Source of the DNA: Gemmatimonadota bacterium
GTDB lineage: Bacteria; Gemmatimonadota; Gemmatimonadetes; Gemmatimonadales; Gemmatimonadaceae
DNA length: 64,000 nt
Direction: 5' to 3'
NCBI GenBank assembly: GCA_021324775.1
Contig: JAJPIM010000024.1
Location: forward strand, 62,001 to 126,000
Within the stretch, counting starts at the first letter, position 1; each line of letters opens with the position of its first letter. A model generated the notes under the pieces. The model saw nothing but the letters and a program-made list of their open reading frames with translations. It ran no database searches and was not told the origin of the DNA. Position numbers and translations under genes: made by a program. This document shows positions 52,025 to 61,361 of this stretch, one piece after another.

Positions 52025-53989
52025 CTAGACGGCCTTCAGCTCCTCGGCCGCGCTCAGCACGTGCGCAATTTCCCGCGACAGCGCACGCGCCTCCTGTGTC
52101 GCGGTGGCCACGTCGTCGATCGCCGACTGCACGCCCGCGGAGCGCAGCCGGAGCAGGTCGAAACGAATGTTCTGCAGAATGATGCCCGCGCTCTCGAGCT
52201 GCGAGAACAGCCCCGCCCGCCGATCAGACAAGTCCTGGAGCGTCGCCCGCTGGCGCCGGAGCAAGGCGAGCCGCCGGTCCCGGTCGGGTGCGGAAATATC
52301 CAGCTCCGCCACGCCGATACGTTTGTCGAGTTCCGGCAGCGCATCGGGCGCGAGATCGCCATCGAGACGGTGTAGCGCGGTCGCCAGCCCGGCGATCCGC
52401 ATCGCCAGCGCGTCGACCGTCTGCACGACATCGGGCAGCATGGCGCGGTCCGCGGCACCCAGACGCCCGACGAGGTCCCGGACCGCCGCCCGGTCGGCGG
52501 CGGCACGCCGTACCTGTGGGCCGTATGCGCCGTTCAGGATCTCCGGGGGGGCGAGCGTGGCCGCCTGGTCGGGGGTGGGTACCGGCGAAGCCGCGATCGG
52601 CGCCGGAGACGGCACGCGCGGCGGCGCCGCCGGACCAGCGACCGCCCACGACGGCGCTTCGCCGGCATTGACCTGCCGCATCCGCTCGCGGAACGCCGTG
52701 CGCTTGTCTTTGTTGAAGAGAGCGCGTGCGCCGTCGATCGACTCTGCGGCCACATCGAAGAACAACCGGTCCCGCGAGTGCTTGAACACGTCGCGCCAGT
52801 CGTATCCGTTGCTCCAGAGCTTCGCGTATTTCCACGCCAGCCACACCGAGAGGAACAGCGCGATGCCAAGCGGATCGGAATCGGCCCCGATGATGGACCA
52901 CAGGACACAGCCGACGATCCCGACACCGAACCGCGCGAACGACCGCCGGAACTTCACGACCAGGGGCGCCGACCAGCGTGCCTGATCGGGTGTCGATGCC
53001 ACCGCGGCAGCGCTCATCGCCGGCGCGGCCACGACACCCGGACCCGCGCCAGTGGCCGCAGCGGGTGGTGCGCTCGAGCGCGTGCGCGCCGGAGCCGGCG
53101 GTGCCGTCCCGTGCTCGCCCTGTTCGAGTGCGCGAACGAGCGAGCCGGCATCGGGGAAGCGGTCGGCCGGCTGCTTCTCCAGCAGGCACATGACAATTCG
53201 CGCGAGCCACGGCGGCAGATCCGGCACGTGTTCGGTGATCGGAACCGGCTTCTCGGAGATGTGCTTCACGAGCAGGGCGCCCGTTCCGGTCCCCCGGAAC
53301 GGCACATCGCCGGACAGCATCTGGTACGCCACGATGCCGAGCGAATACAGATCGCTCCGGCCATCGACTTCGCGATCGCCCGCGCACTGTTCAGGACTCA
53401 TGTACGTTGGCGTTCCGATCGCCACGCCGGTCGCGGTCAGACGCGAGTCCGCTCCGCCGCTGGTGCTGATGGCGCGCGCGATACCGAAGTCGGTCACCAT
53501 CGCGCGTCCGCCGTCGGACGACAGCAGGACGTTGTCCGGCTTGATGTCCCGGTGGATCACGCCCCGCGAATGGGCGTAGGCGAGCGCGCTCGCGACCTCC
53601 GTCAGCAGCCGTATCGACTCGGGGACCGGCACGCGGGTGTTCCCCGAGAGCCGTTTGGCCAGCGTGTCACCGTCGACGTACGCCATGACGAAGAACACCA
53701 GCCCCTCACGCTCATCGACCGTGAAGATCGGAACGATGTTGGGATGCGACAACTGCGCGGCGGTCTCGGCCTCACGGAGGAATCGGGACCGGATGTCGGA
53801 GCGGAACGACAGCTCCGGGGGCAACACTTTGATGGCGACGGGCCGCTTGAGCCTGCGGTCCCGCGCGAGATACACGATTCCCATCCCGCCCCGCCCGATC
53901 TCCCGGTCGAGCTCGAATGTCTGTGCGAGCACTTGCTCGACACGTGCAAGGAGCTCGGTGTCGGCCGCCGACGCCACGGGATCGGACAT
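52025..53989 (-). CDS. Membrane Ser/Thr protein kinase with long C-terminal domain
   Basis: The 654-residue kinase starts at ATG 53989. Kinase domain about 25-290: GRGGMG Gly loop, Lys54, HRDIKPDN (Asp148), DFG 167-169, GTPTYMSPEQC, and DLYSLGIVAYQ. An Ala/Pro-rich linker follows, then two membrane helices (about residues 350-390, GVGIVGCVLWSII and LGIALFLSVWLAW). The C-terminal domain (about 490-654) is helical with coiled-coil-like LDKRIGVAELDISAP and LALLRRQRATLQDLSDRRAG, perhaps a dimerisation or phosphorylation region. It heads an operon of kinase, M14-C module, DUF4015 and TPR protein. Compared with the kinase at 12722 it lacks a zinc ribbon and PEGA domain. Confidence 0.92.
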   Translation of the reverse strand: MSDPVASAADTELLARVEQVLAQTFELDREIGRGGMGIVYLARDRRLKRPVAIKVLPPELSFRSDIRSRFLREAETAAQLSHPNIVPIFTVDEREGLVFFVMAYVDGDTLAKRLSGNTRVPVPESIRLLTEVASALAYAHSRGVIHRDIKPDNVLLSSDGGRAMVTDFGIARAISTSGGADSRLTATGVAIGTPTYMSPEQCAGDREVDGRSDLYSLGIVAYQMLSGDVPFRGTGTGALLVKHISEKPVPITEHVPDLPPWLARIVMCLLEKQPADRFPDAGSLVRALEQGEHGTAPPAPARTRSSAPPAAATGAGPGVVAAPAMSAAAVASTPDQARWSAPLVVKFRRSFARFGVGIVGCVLWSIIGADSDPLGIALFLSVWLAWKYAKLWSNGYDWRDVFKHSRDRLFFDVAAESIDGARALFNKDKRTAFRERMRQVNAGEAPSWAVAGPAAPPRVPSPAPIAASPVPTPDQAATLAPPEILNGAYGPQVRRAAADRAAVRDLVGRLGAADRAMLPDVVQTVDALAMRIAGLATALHRLDGDLAPDALPELDKRIGVAELDISAPDRDRRLALLRRQRATLQDLSDRRAGLFSQLESAGIILQNIRFDLLRLRSAGVQSAIDDVATATQEARALSREIAHVLSAAEELKAV

Positions 53990-54254
53990 TCCCAAAGATT
54001 AACACCACTAACGACTTGCTGCAGCAGGCGGATCGGCCGGAGTGGCGCCACCCCTTCCGGTGCACGGCAGGCGCAGTCCCGCCGTCCTGGCGGTGCCAGG
54101 TGTCACGACGGCGGAGGCGCGTTGCCATTCACGCCGCGATGGCGTAACTCCCCTGGAACCGCTCGTGCAATGGATGCCGGTCGTACGTAACGGATCGGCG
54201 GGGCGGCCCTGAGAGGCTTGCCCCAGTTTTCCATTTCGCTCAAAGGTATGTCCC

Positions 54255-56828
54255 ATGGCTCAACGTCAGACGCTCGCTGTCCTGCCACTCCGCGGGACGG
54301 TCATCTTCCCGGGCCTCACCGCGCCCATCGCCGCCGGCCGGCCAGGCACTCTGCGGGCCATCGAAGCCGCGCTCAAGGGCGATCGGCTGGTCTTCGCCGT
54401 CGCGCAGCGCGACAACACCGACGAGCCCGCGCCGGAGATCCTCTATTCGATGGGCGTGATCGCCCGCATCGGGCAGATCCAGCGCGGCCTGGGCGGCGTT
54501 CAGCTCCTGCTGCAAGGCGAGCAGCGCGCCACCGCGCTCCAGTACAACACCTCCGAAGGCTATCTGTCCGCCACGATCGTACAGTCGGAGGAGATGACCC
54601 CGCTCAACGAGCAGGATCCGGCGTTCGAAGCGCTGCATAAGGAGATCCGCGAGCGCGCCGCCGAGTTGGGCGAGCGGCGAGGTCTGCCCGAGGAGGTCGT
54701 GCACCAGGTACTCGACTCCGTCACCGATCCGGGCAAGTTCGCGGACCTCGTTGCGGGCTACATCGAGCTCACGGTGGCCGAGAAGCAGGGCCTGCTCGAG
54801 ACGCTGAGTGTCGAGGAGCGCCTCCGGCGCGTCCTCGTGCACGTGCAGCGCCAGATCGGCCTGCTCGAGGCACAGGAAGAGATCAAGTCGCAGGTCCAGG
54901 AAGAGCTGGGCGAGCGGCAGCGTGAGATGTATCTCCGCGAGCAGCTCAAGGCCATCCAGAAAGAACTCGGCGATGACGACCAGGCGCGCGAGGTCGTGGA
55001 ACTGCGCGAGAAGCTCGCGAAGCTCGAGCTGCCCAAAGAGGCTCGGGCCGAAGTCGAGCGCGAGTTGGGGCGCCTCGAGCGCGCCGGCCGCGAATCGATG
55101 GAGGCGCAAGTGATCCGGACGTATCTGGAATGGATCGCCGAGCTGCCGTGGAACACGCGATCGGACGACCAGCTCGACCTCGCTCACGCCGAGCGTGTGC
55201 TCGACGACGATCACTACGGGCTGCAGGATGTGAAAGATCGGGTGCTCGAGTTCCTGGCCGTGCGCCAGTTGCGGGCCAAGGAACTGGCGGCGGAGCTGGA
55301 GAAGACCGGCGAGCTGCCGGCCGCCAAGCTGCGCGCGAACAAGGACGACGCGACGCCCTCGCTCGGAACCCGCGACGACGAGAACCGCCAGATTACCGAC
55401 ACCCGCGAGGCGAAATCGCGTGCGATGGCCAAGGGACCCATTCTCCTCTTCGTGGGTCCGCCAGGCGTCGGCAAGACGTCGATCGCCAAATCGATCGCAC
55501 GGTCACTCGGCCGCGAATACGTCCGCGTCGCCCTCGGCGGCGCCCGCGACGAAGCGGACATCCGCGGACACCGGCGCACGTACGTTGGCGCGATGCCCGG
55601 ACGCATCGTGCAGGGCATCAAGCAGGCGGGAACGAAGAATCCCGTCTTCCTGCTCGATGAAGTCGACAAGCTCGGGACATCGTTTCAGGGCGACCCGGCA
55701 GCCGCGCTGCTCGAGGTGCTCGACCCCGCACAGAACGACACGTTCACCGACCACTACCTCGGTGTGCCGTTCGACCTGAGCGAAGTGCTCTTCATCGCGA
55801 CAGCCAACTTCATCCAGAATATTCCGGCGCCGCTCCTGGACCGGATGGAAGTGGTGGATTTTGCCGGCTATACCGAACGCGAGAAGGCGGAGATCGCCAA
55901 GAAGTATCTGGTACCCCGCCAGCTCGAGGACGCCGGCCTCGCCTCCAAGCAGGTCAGCTTCACCGATGACGCGGTCATGGCCATCGTGTCGAAGTACACT
56001 CGCGAGAGCGGCGTCCGCCAGCTCGAACGGCAGGTCGGCGCCGTGGCGCGCAAGGTGGCGCGCAAACTGGCCACCGGTGAAGCCACGCATCTCGAGATCA
56101 CCGCCGAGGACGTGCGAGAGCTCCTCGGACGCCCCAAGGTGCACCCCGAGCGCGCCAACGAGGAGAACGAAGTCGGCGTCGCAACCGGGATGTACTACAC
56201 GCCGATGGGCGGCGACATCATGTTCGTCGAGGCCGCCATTCGCCGGTTGTACGGCCCACGGTCGACCGATGACCGCGTGCAGGTCAGCGGCTGGGGAAAT
56301 GTCTCGCTGATCCTGACAGGCCAGCTCGGTGACGTCATGAAGGAATCGGCGCGCGCGGCACTGACCTATGCCGCGACCCACGCCTCCAGGCTCCAGATTC
56401 CGGAGGATCGTCTCGGCTCACTCGAGGTGCACGTCCACGTCCCCGCGGGAGCGATCCCCAAGGACGGCCCGTCCGCCGGTGTGACCATGGCGACCGCGGT
56501 GGTCAGTGCGATGTCCGGGCGCGCGGTGCGCAAGGACGTGGCGATGACCGGTGAGATCACGTTGCGGGGACGCGTGCTGCCGATCGGTGGCCTCAAGGAG
56601 AAAGTGCTCGGCGCACACCGGGCCGGCATCACGACCATCGTGCTGCCGAAGGCCAACGAGGCGGATATCGAGGATATCCCGGAAGAGGTTCGCCACGCCC
56701 TGGAGTTCCACCCGGTCGACACGCTCGACGAAGTGCTCTCCGCCGCGCTGCTGCCGGCACCAGTACCGGTCGTCTCACGGAAAACCGAGATGGAAGAGGC
56801 GGAAGAAGTAGCGGACGCGCTGGCCTAG
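54255..56828 (+). CDS. lon: ATP-dependent protease Lon with an extra segment before Walker A
   Basis: The 857-residue Lon degrades misfolded and regulatory proteins. Order: N-terminal substrate domain (VLPLRGTVIFPGLTAPIAAG), coiled coil (EEIKSQVQEELGERQREMYL), AAA+ with Walker A GPPGVGKTS near residue 400 and Walker B FLLDEVDKLG, and the C-terminal protease with catalytic Ser in KDGPSAGVTMATA (near 739) and Lys in GGLKEKVLGAHRAG (near 782). About 45 residues (AELEKTGELPAAKLRANKDD and following, about 342-390) are inserted between LEFLAVRQL and GPILLFVG, where most Lon proteins have a handful. ATG 54255 follows AAAGG. Confidence 0.95.
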   Translation: MAQRQTLAVLPLRGTVIFPGLTAPIAAGRPGTLRAIEAALKGDRLVFAVAQRDNTDEPAPEILYSMGVIARIGQIQRGLGGVQLLLQGEQRATALQYNTSEGYLSATIVQSEEMTPLNEQDPAFEALHKEIRERAAELGERRGLPEEVVHQVLDSVTDPGKFADLVAGYIELTVAEKQGLLETLSVEERLRRVLVHVQRQIGLLEAQEEIKSQVQEELGERQREMYLREQLKAIQKELGDDDQAREVVELREKLAKLELPKEARAEVERELGRLERAGRESMEAQVIRTYLEWIAELPWNTRSDDQLDLAHAERVLDDDHYGLQDVKDRVLEFLAVRQLRAKELAAELEKTGELPAAKLRANKDDATPSLGTRDDENRQITDTREAKSRAMAKGPILLFVGPPGVGKTSIAKSIARSLGREYVRVALGGARDEADIRGHRRTYVGAMPGRIVQGIKQAGTKNPVFLLDEVDKLGTSFQGDPAAALLEVLDPAQNDTFTDHYLGVPFDLSEVLFIATANFIQNIPAPLLDRMEVVDFAGYTEREKAEIAKKYLVPRQLEDAGLASKQVSFTDDAVMAIVSKYTRESGVRQLERQVGAVARKVARKLATGEATHLEITAEDVRELLGRPKVHPERANEENEVGVATGMYYTPMGGDIMFVEAAIRRLYGPRSTDDRVQVSGWGNVSLILTGQLGDVMKESARAALTYAATHASRLQIPEDRLGSLEVHVHVPAGAIPKDGPSAGVTMATAVVSAMSGRAVRKDVAMTGEITLRGRVLPIGGLKEKVLGAHRAGITTIVLPKANEADIEDIPEEVRHALEFHPVDTLDEVLSAALLPAPVPVVSRKTEMEEAEEVADALA

Positions 56829-56836
56829 AACGGCCG

Positions 56837-59071
56837 CTAGAACACCACCGGTCCCCGTTCGAACACGGATCGTGGGTCGAAGCGGAGGGCCGGGGGCAGC
56901 GCACCCGGCAGGAAGTATTCGGTGTACCGGCGGTCCGGCGGTGTCGCGGAATCCGCCGGTGCACCGGTCAGCCGGTCGAGGTCCGCGAATTCGAGCGTAG
57001 CGGGCGGCACCCAGTCCGCGAACTCGTGCCCGCGGTCGGCAGCGGCGGCCACCTTGGCCCAGATCGGCGCGGCGAGCGAGCCGCCGGCCGCACCCGGTGT
57101 GATCGTTTGCGGCTGGTCGAAGCCGAGCCAGACCCCGGCTACGAGATCGGGGGTGCACCCGATGAACCAGACGTCGGTGTTGTCGTTGGTGGTGCCCGTC
57201 TTGCCGGCCGCCGGGATTTGCGCCGGCAGCGAGCGCCGCACGATCGTCGCGGTCCCGCGATCGATCACGTCGCGCATCATGTCGCGCACGATGAAGGCGA
57301 CGTTCGAGTCCAGCACGGCCACCGGAGCGACCGGGTGCGCGGTCCAGACCGTGTGGCCGCCGCGATCCTCGATGCGCGACATGAATTGCGGCTGCGAGAC
57401 CGTCCCCAGTGTCGCGAACGCACTGTAGGCGGTCACCAACTCGATCGGGCGCACGCCCGAGGCACCGATCGCACTCGACGGAAATGGCGCAATCGGCGTC
57501 GTGATCCCCAACTGGTGCGCCAGATCGATCACGGTATCGATGCCCACCTCCATGGCGAGTTGCACCGCCACGGAATTCCGCGACCGGGCCAACGCGTCCC
57601 GCACGGTCATCGGCCCGAGGAACTGCCCATCCGCGTCCGCCGGCCGGTAGATCGAGCCGTCGCCGAGCGGGATGGCGAGCGCCGTGTCGGAAACCATCGC
57701 GTTGGCGGGGATGCTGTCCGCGATCGCGGCGGCGTACACGATCGGCTTGAATGCGGAACCCGGCTGGCGCACGGCGAACAGCGCGCGGTCGAACGGCGAG
57801 TCGCCATAGTTGCGGCCTCCCACGAGTGCCCGGACGTCGCCGGTGCTCGGGTCGAGCGCGACGACCAGCCCTTGCAGGTAATCGGCCGCGCCCCTGGCGT
57901 GCGAGGCCAGCGTCGGGTGGCCGTAACCCGGATGCGATTCCACTGACGCGGCGACGTCGGCCAGCGCCGAATCGGCCGCGGCCTGGAGCATCGGATCGAG
58001 TGTCGAGTAGATCCGGTAGCCGCCGGCCTCCACCGGTATCCCCTCCCGCGTTGCCGCGATCCGCACCGCGTCGACGAAGTACGCCGCCGGGTTGGTGACC
58101 GCCGCCGGCAGCGTAACCAGCGGCGTGCGACGGGCCGCCGCGGCCGCCTCCGGAGTGATGAGCCCCTGATCAGCCATCACACGCAGCACGAGGTCGCGCC
58201 GCCTGCGCGCGCGATCTGCGTGCCGGATCGGATCGTAGTAGGGAGCGGACCGGGGCAGCGCCGCGAGCGTGGCCGCTTCGGCGAGGGTCAGCTCGCCGGC
58301 GCTCTTGCCGAAATAGTGGCGGGCCGCGGCATCGATGCCGAACCACCCGTGCCCGAACGGAATCTGGTTGAGGTACGCCTCGAGGATCTGCGCCTTGGTG
58401 TAGTGCCGCTCCATCTCGCGCGCCGCGTCCTGCTCCCTGAGCTTGCGATCGAGGCTCATGTCGCGGCGGTCGATGGCATCGGGGTGCATGTTGCCGACCA
58501 GTTGCTGCGTGATCGTACTCGCGCCACGCGCACGCCGGCCGATCACGCGATCCTTGATCGCGCCCAGCACACCGACCACATCGACGCCGTTGTGCTGGTA
58601 GAAGCGATGATCCTCGATCGCGATGAACGCCTGCGGCACATAGGCCGGGAGCGATGCGATCGGCACGCTCGTGCGCAGTTGCCGGCCGATCTCGCCGATC
58701 AGCGAGCCGTCGCTCCCGTAGACGAGGGTCGACTGCGGAGGATCGACGATGGTCCACGGCGGTCCTGAGGTGCCGGACGTCGCGCCGGACGCGTCACCGG
58801 GCGTCCCGGACCGGGGCCCGGGTGCCGGCGGCGGCGGCGTGTCGGTGGACGAGGCCGGCGACGAGGCCGGCGGTGCGGGCGGAGGGGCGTTCTGGCCCGC
58901 GACGCGTGTGCCGCTCACGGCGGCACTGAGGGCGGCGAGCGCCGCGACCGCCACCGCCTGCCGGACCGCCAGACGCCGCCGCCGGGCCGTGAGCCGGCAC
59001 TCGGGCCGGCATTTGGGCCGGCATTTGGGCCGGCATTTGGGCCGGCACTCGGGCCGGCGCGATACACCCAT
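56837..59071 (-). CDS. Bifunctional penicillin-binding protein 1 with N-terminal CRPK repeat
   Basis: The 744-residue protein starts at ATG 59071 (MGVSRRPECR). The cytoplasmic N-terminus is a tetrapeptide array (CRPK three times, flanked by CRPE), then one membrane helix (about 40-56). Transglycosylase (GT51): EDHRFYQHNGVDVVGVLGAI, GASTITQQL and EAYLNQIPFGHGWFG. Transpeptidase: SAFKP (Ser), SRNSVAVQL and AGKTGTTND. It polymerises and crosslinks peptidoglycan. An Ala/Pro/Ser/Thr-rich linker (about 60-110) follows the helix. The Cys-rich cytoplasmic repeat is unusual for this family; the stop is eight bases from the convergent lon. Confidence 0.93.
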   Translation of the reverse strand: MGVSRRPECRPKCRPKCRPKCRPECRLTARRRRLAVRQAVAVAALAALSAAVSGTRVAGQNAPPPAPPASSPASSTDTPPPPAPGPRSGTPGDASGATSGTSGPPWTIVDPPQSTLVYGSDGSLIGEIGRQLRTSVPIASLPAYVPQAFIAIEDHRFYQHNGVDVVGVLGAIKDRVIGRRARGASTITQQLVGNMHPDAIDRRDMSLDRKLREQDAAREMERHYTKAQILEAYLNQIPFGHGWFGIDAAARHYFGKSAGELTLAEAATLAALPRSAPYYDPIRHADRARRRRDLVLRVMADQGLITPEAAAAARRTPLVTLPAAVTNPAAYFVDAVRIAATREGIPVEAGGYRIYSTLDPMLQAAADSALADVAASVESHPGYGHPTLASHARGAADYLQGLVVALDPSTGDVRALVGGRNYGDSPFDRALFAVRQPGSAFKPIVYAAAIADSIPANAMVSDTALAIPLGDGSIYRPADADGQFLGPMTVRDALARSRNSVAVQLAMEVGIDTVIDLAHQLGITTPIAPFPSSAIGASGVRPIELVTAYSAFATLGTVSQPQFMSRIEDRGGHTVWTAHPVAPVAVLDSNVAFIVRDMMRDVIDRGTATIVRRSLPAQIPAAGKTGTTNDNTDVWFIGCTPDLVAGVWLGFDQPQTITPGAAGGSLAAPIWAKVAAAADRGHEFADWVPPATLEFADLDRLTGAPADSATPPDRRYTEYFLPGALPPALRFDPRSVFERGPVVF
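58993..59052. repeat. 12-base tandem repeat encoding CRPK/CRPE
   Basis: Five 12-base units (GCCGGCATTTGG three times between two GCCGGCACTCGG units) in the 5' end of the penicillin-binding-protein gene. Confidence 0.95.
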
Positions 59072-59171
59072 GTCGAAGACCGTGCCTGAATCGTCCTTAA
59101 CCGCACCGCTCCAGCCGTCCGGCGCGCCGGCCGGCCAGGGCGGTCCCATCGTGCTAACTTGAGTGCGTAAT

Positions 59172-60983
59172 ATGACGTCGCCGCTGACCATCGCGCTCGC
59201 TCAGTTCCGTCCCCGTAAAGGACGATTTGCGGAGAATCTGGCACGTCTGGGTCCGCTGTTCGCAGCGGCGGATACGACGCAGGCACAGGGACCCCGGGTC
59301 CTGCACCTGCCCGAGACGGCGCTCACCGGATATTTCCTCGAGGGCGGAGTGCGGGAGGCCGCCCGGACCGCGGGGACCATGGCCCGCGAGCTCGACGCAA
59401 CGTACCGCGCTGCGGTTCCTGCCGCCGTCGCGGCCGGCCGCACGCTCGATGTGGTGATCGGCTTCTACGAGCGCTGGCAAAGTACACTCTACAACAGCGC
59501 GATGTACGTGACCCTCGGCGGCGCGGGCAGCCCCGTGATCCAACACGTGCACCGCAAGGTCTTTCTTCCCACGTACGGCCTGTTCGACGAAGAGCGATTC
59601 GTGGAACGAGGCCGCGATGTCCGCGCATTCGGCACGCCGTGGGGCCGCGCCGCCATGCTGGTCTGCGAAGATGCATGGCACAGTCTCACCGGCACCGTGG
59701 CCGCCCTCGATGGCGCACAAGTCATCTTCCTGTCCGCGGCCGCGCCCGCGCGTGGCATCGAGCCGCGCGAGGATGGCATTCCCGGGCCCGCCACCGTCGC
59801 GCGGTGGGAGCGGCTCATCCGGGACATCGCCGAAGAGCATGGCGTGTTCGTCTCCTACGTCAACCTGGTCGGCAGCGAGGGCGGCAAGACGTTCTGGGGC
59901 AGCTCGTCCGTCGCCGCTCCGAGCGGCGAGATACAGACGCGCGGGCCGCTGTTCGAAGAGGCCCTGCTGCCCGTCACCATCGACCTCGATGACGTTGCGC
60001 GCGTGCGGGCCGACGTGCCGCTGCTGGCGGACCTTCGTACGGTACTGCCGGAGCTGCGCGGCGCGCTGGACCGCCTCGGGCAATCGGCGAGCGCCGCCAC
60101 GTACGACGCGGATGTCCCGGCAACGCCGCGTCCGTCGGGCGGACCGGCCACGCAGCGTCCGGGCGGGGGGCCTCCGCCGCTGGAGATCGATGCGGCGCTG
60201 GCCGAGCAGTGGCTGGTCCACTTCATTCGCGACGAGTTCGCACGACGCGGTTTCACCCGCGCCGTGGTCGGGCTCTCGGGTGGCGTCGACTCGGCGGTCA
60301 CGGCCACGCTCGCCGCGCGCGCACTTGGCCCGGAGAACGTCATCGGAGTCCGCTTGCCATACTGCACGTCGAGCGCCGACAGTCTCGCGCACGCGCAACT
60401 CGTGATTGACGCGCTGGGCATCACGGGACGCACGGTCGACATCACCGCGGCCGTCGACGGATATCTCGCGCAGGGATCCGAGACCGACGCCGCGCGGCGC
60501 GGCAACGTCATGGCCCGGATGCGCATGATCGCGCTGTTCGACCTGTCGGCGGAATATCACGCGCTGCCGCTCGGCACCGGCAACAAGACGGAGCGGCTGT
60601 TCGGATATTTCACGTGGCACGCGGACGATTCACCTCCCGTGAATCCACTCGGCGACCTGTTCAAGACCCAGGTCTGGGCCCTCGCGCGCTACCTCGGCGT
60701 GCCCGATGTCATCGTCGGCAAGCCTGCGTCGGCCGATCTCATCGCCGGACAGACCGACGAGGCCGACTTCGGGATCAGCTACGCCAAAGCCGACACGATC
60801 CTGAACTGGCTCCTCTACGGCTACACGGCCGCCGATCTCACCGCGCGCGGATTCGACGCCGCGGACGTGAAAGTCGTGCAGCGCCGGCTGGAAAGCACCC
60901 ACTGGAAGCGACGCCTGCCCACGGTCGCGATGCTCAGCCCGACGGCGATCGGGGAATCCTACCTGCGTCCAGTGGACTACTGA
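59172..60983 (+). CDS. nadE: Glutamine-dependent NAD+ synthetase
   Basis: The 603-residue two-domain enzyme makes NAD from deamido-NAD, ATP and glutamine. ATG 59172 begins at MTSPLTIALAQFRPRKGRFA; GTG 59163 is possible. Nitrilase-type glutaminase: HLPETALTG (Glu), HRKVFLPTYG (Lys) and LVCEDAWHS (Cys). The synthetase domain has the P-loop VGLSGGVDSAVTATLAA and GTGNKTERLFGYFT. A Pro/Gly-rich linker (about 310-335) joins them. Divergent from the PBP gene. Complements the nicotinate phosphoribosyltransferase at 23684. Confidence 0.96.
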   Translation: MTSPLTIALAQFRPRKGRFAENLARLGPLFAAADTTQAQGPRVLHLPETALTGYFLEGGVREAARTAGTMARELDATYRAAVPAAVAAGRTLDVVIGFYERWQSTLYNSAMYVTLGGAGSPVIQHVHRKVFLPTYGLFDEERFVERGRDVRAFGTPWGRAAMLVCEDAWHSLTGTVAALDGAQVIFLSAAAPARGIEPREDGIPGPATVARWERLIRDIAEEHGVFVSYVNLVGSEGGKTFWGSSSVAAPSGEIQTRGPLFEEALLPVTIDLDDVARVRADVPLLADLRTVLPELRGALDRLGQSASAATYDADVPATPRPSGGPATQRPGGGPPPLEIDAALAEQWLVHFIRDEFARRGFTRAVVGLSGGVDSAVTATLAARALGPENVIGVRLPYCTSSADSLAHAQLVIDALGITGRTVDITAAVDGYLAQGSETDAARRGNVMARMRMIALFDLSAEYHALPLGTGNKTERLFGYFTWHADDSPPVNPLGDLFKTQVWALARYLGVPDVIVGKPASADLIAGQTDEADFGISYAKADTILNWLLYGYTAADLTARGFDAADVKVVQRRLESTHWKRRLPTVAMLSPTAIGESYLRPVDY

Positions 60984-61002
60984 GCCGGACGGCTACGGCT
61001 GG

Positions 61003-61320
61003 CTACGACCGCCGCTCGACGGCGTCGCGAACGTCCAGCAGGATTTCGAAATAGAGTTGCTCGCGCCGGTACGCGAAGTCGAGTGTCGCCATCTGCGCGT
61101 CATCACCCGATGTCTTCGCGCGCTCGAACGCTTCGGAGTACATCTCATCGAGATTGGCCAGGATACGATCACGCGACCGGGACATACGCAGCGCCTCGAG
61201 AGCTCGAAGGGTCAGGCGGGGGGGATCGGTCGGCGTCTCCTCCGCGGGGGACGCGGCGGCGACCAGCAGGCGCTTGGCCGCCTGCCGCAGAAATAGGCGC
61301 GAACCGATCGGATCAGGCAC
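61003..61320 (-). CDS. Small helical protein of unknown function
   Basis: The 105-residue protein starts at a GTG at 61320. It is basic at the N-terminus (GSRLFLRQAAKRLLVAAASP) and helical throughout, with RMSRSRDRILANLDEMYSEA and DFAYRREQLYFEILLDVRDA. No membrane helix, signal or known motif. It stands alone, convergent with nadE and 41 bases downstream of TerC on the same strand. I do not recognise a family. Confidence 0.6.
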   Translation of the reverse strand: MPDPIGSRLFLRQAAKRLLVAAASPAEETPTDPPRLTLRALEALRMSRSRDRILANLDEMYSEAFERAKTSGDDAQMATLDFAYRREQLYFEILLDVRDAVERRS

Positions 61321-61361
61321 GACGAACTATAGTGCGGCTCCGTGCCGGTAGTTAGTGCGGT

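Noticed and set aside
53990-54254. Heat-shock control site (CIRCE or sigma32-type promoter) upstream of lon
   Set aside because: No TTAGCACTC-N9-GAGTGCTAA repeat is present, and the only CTTG/CCAT pair has the wrong spacing.
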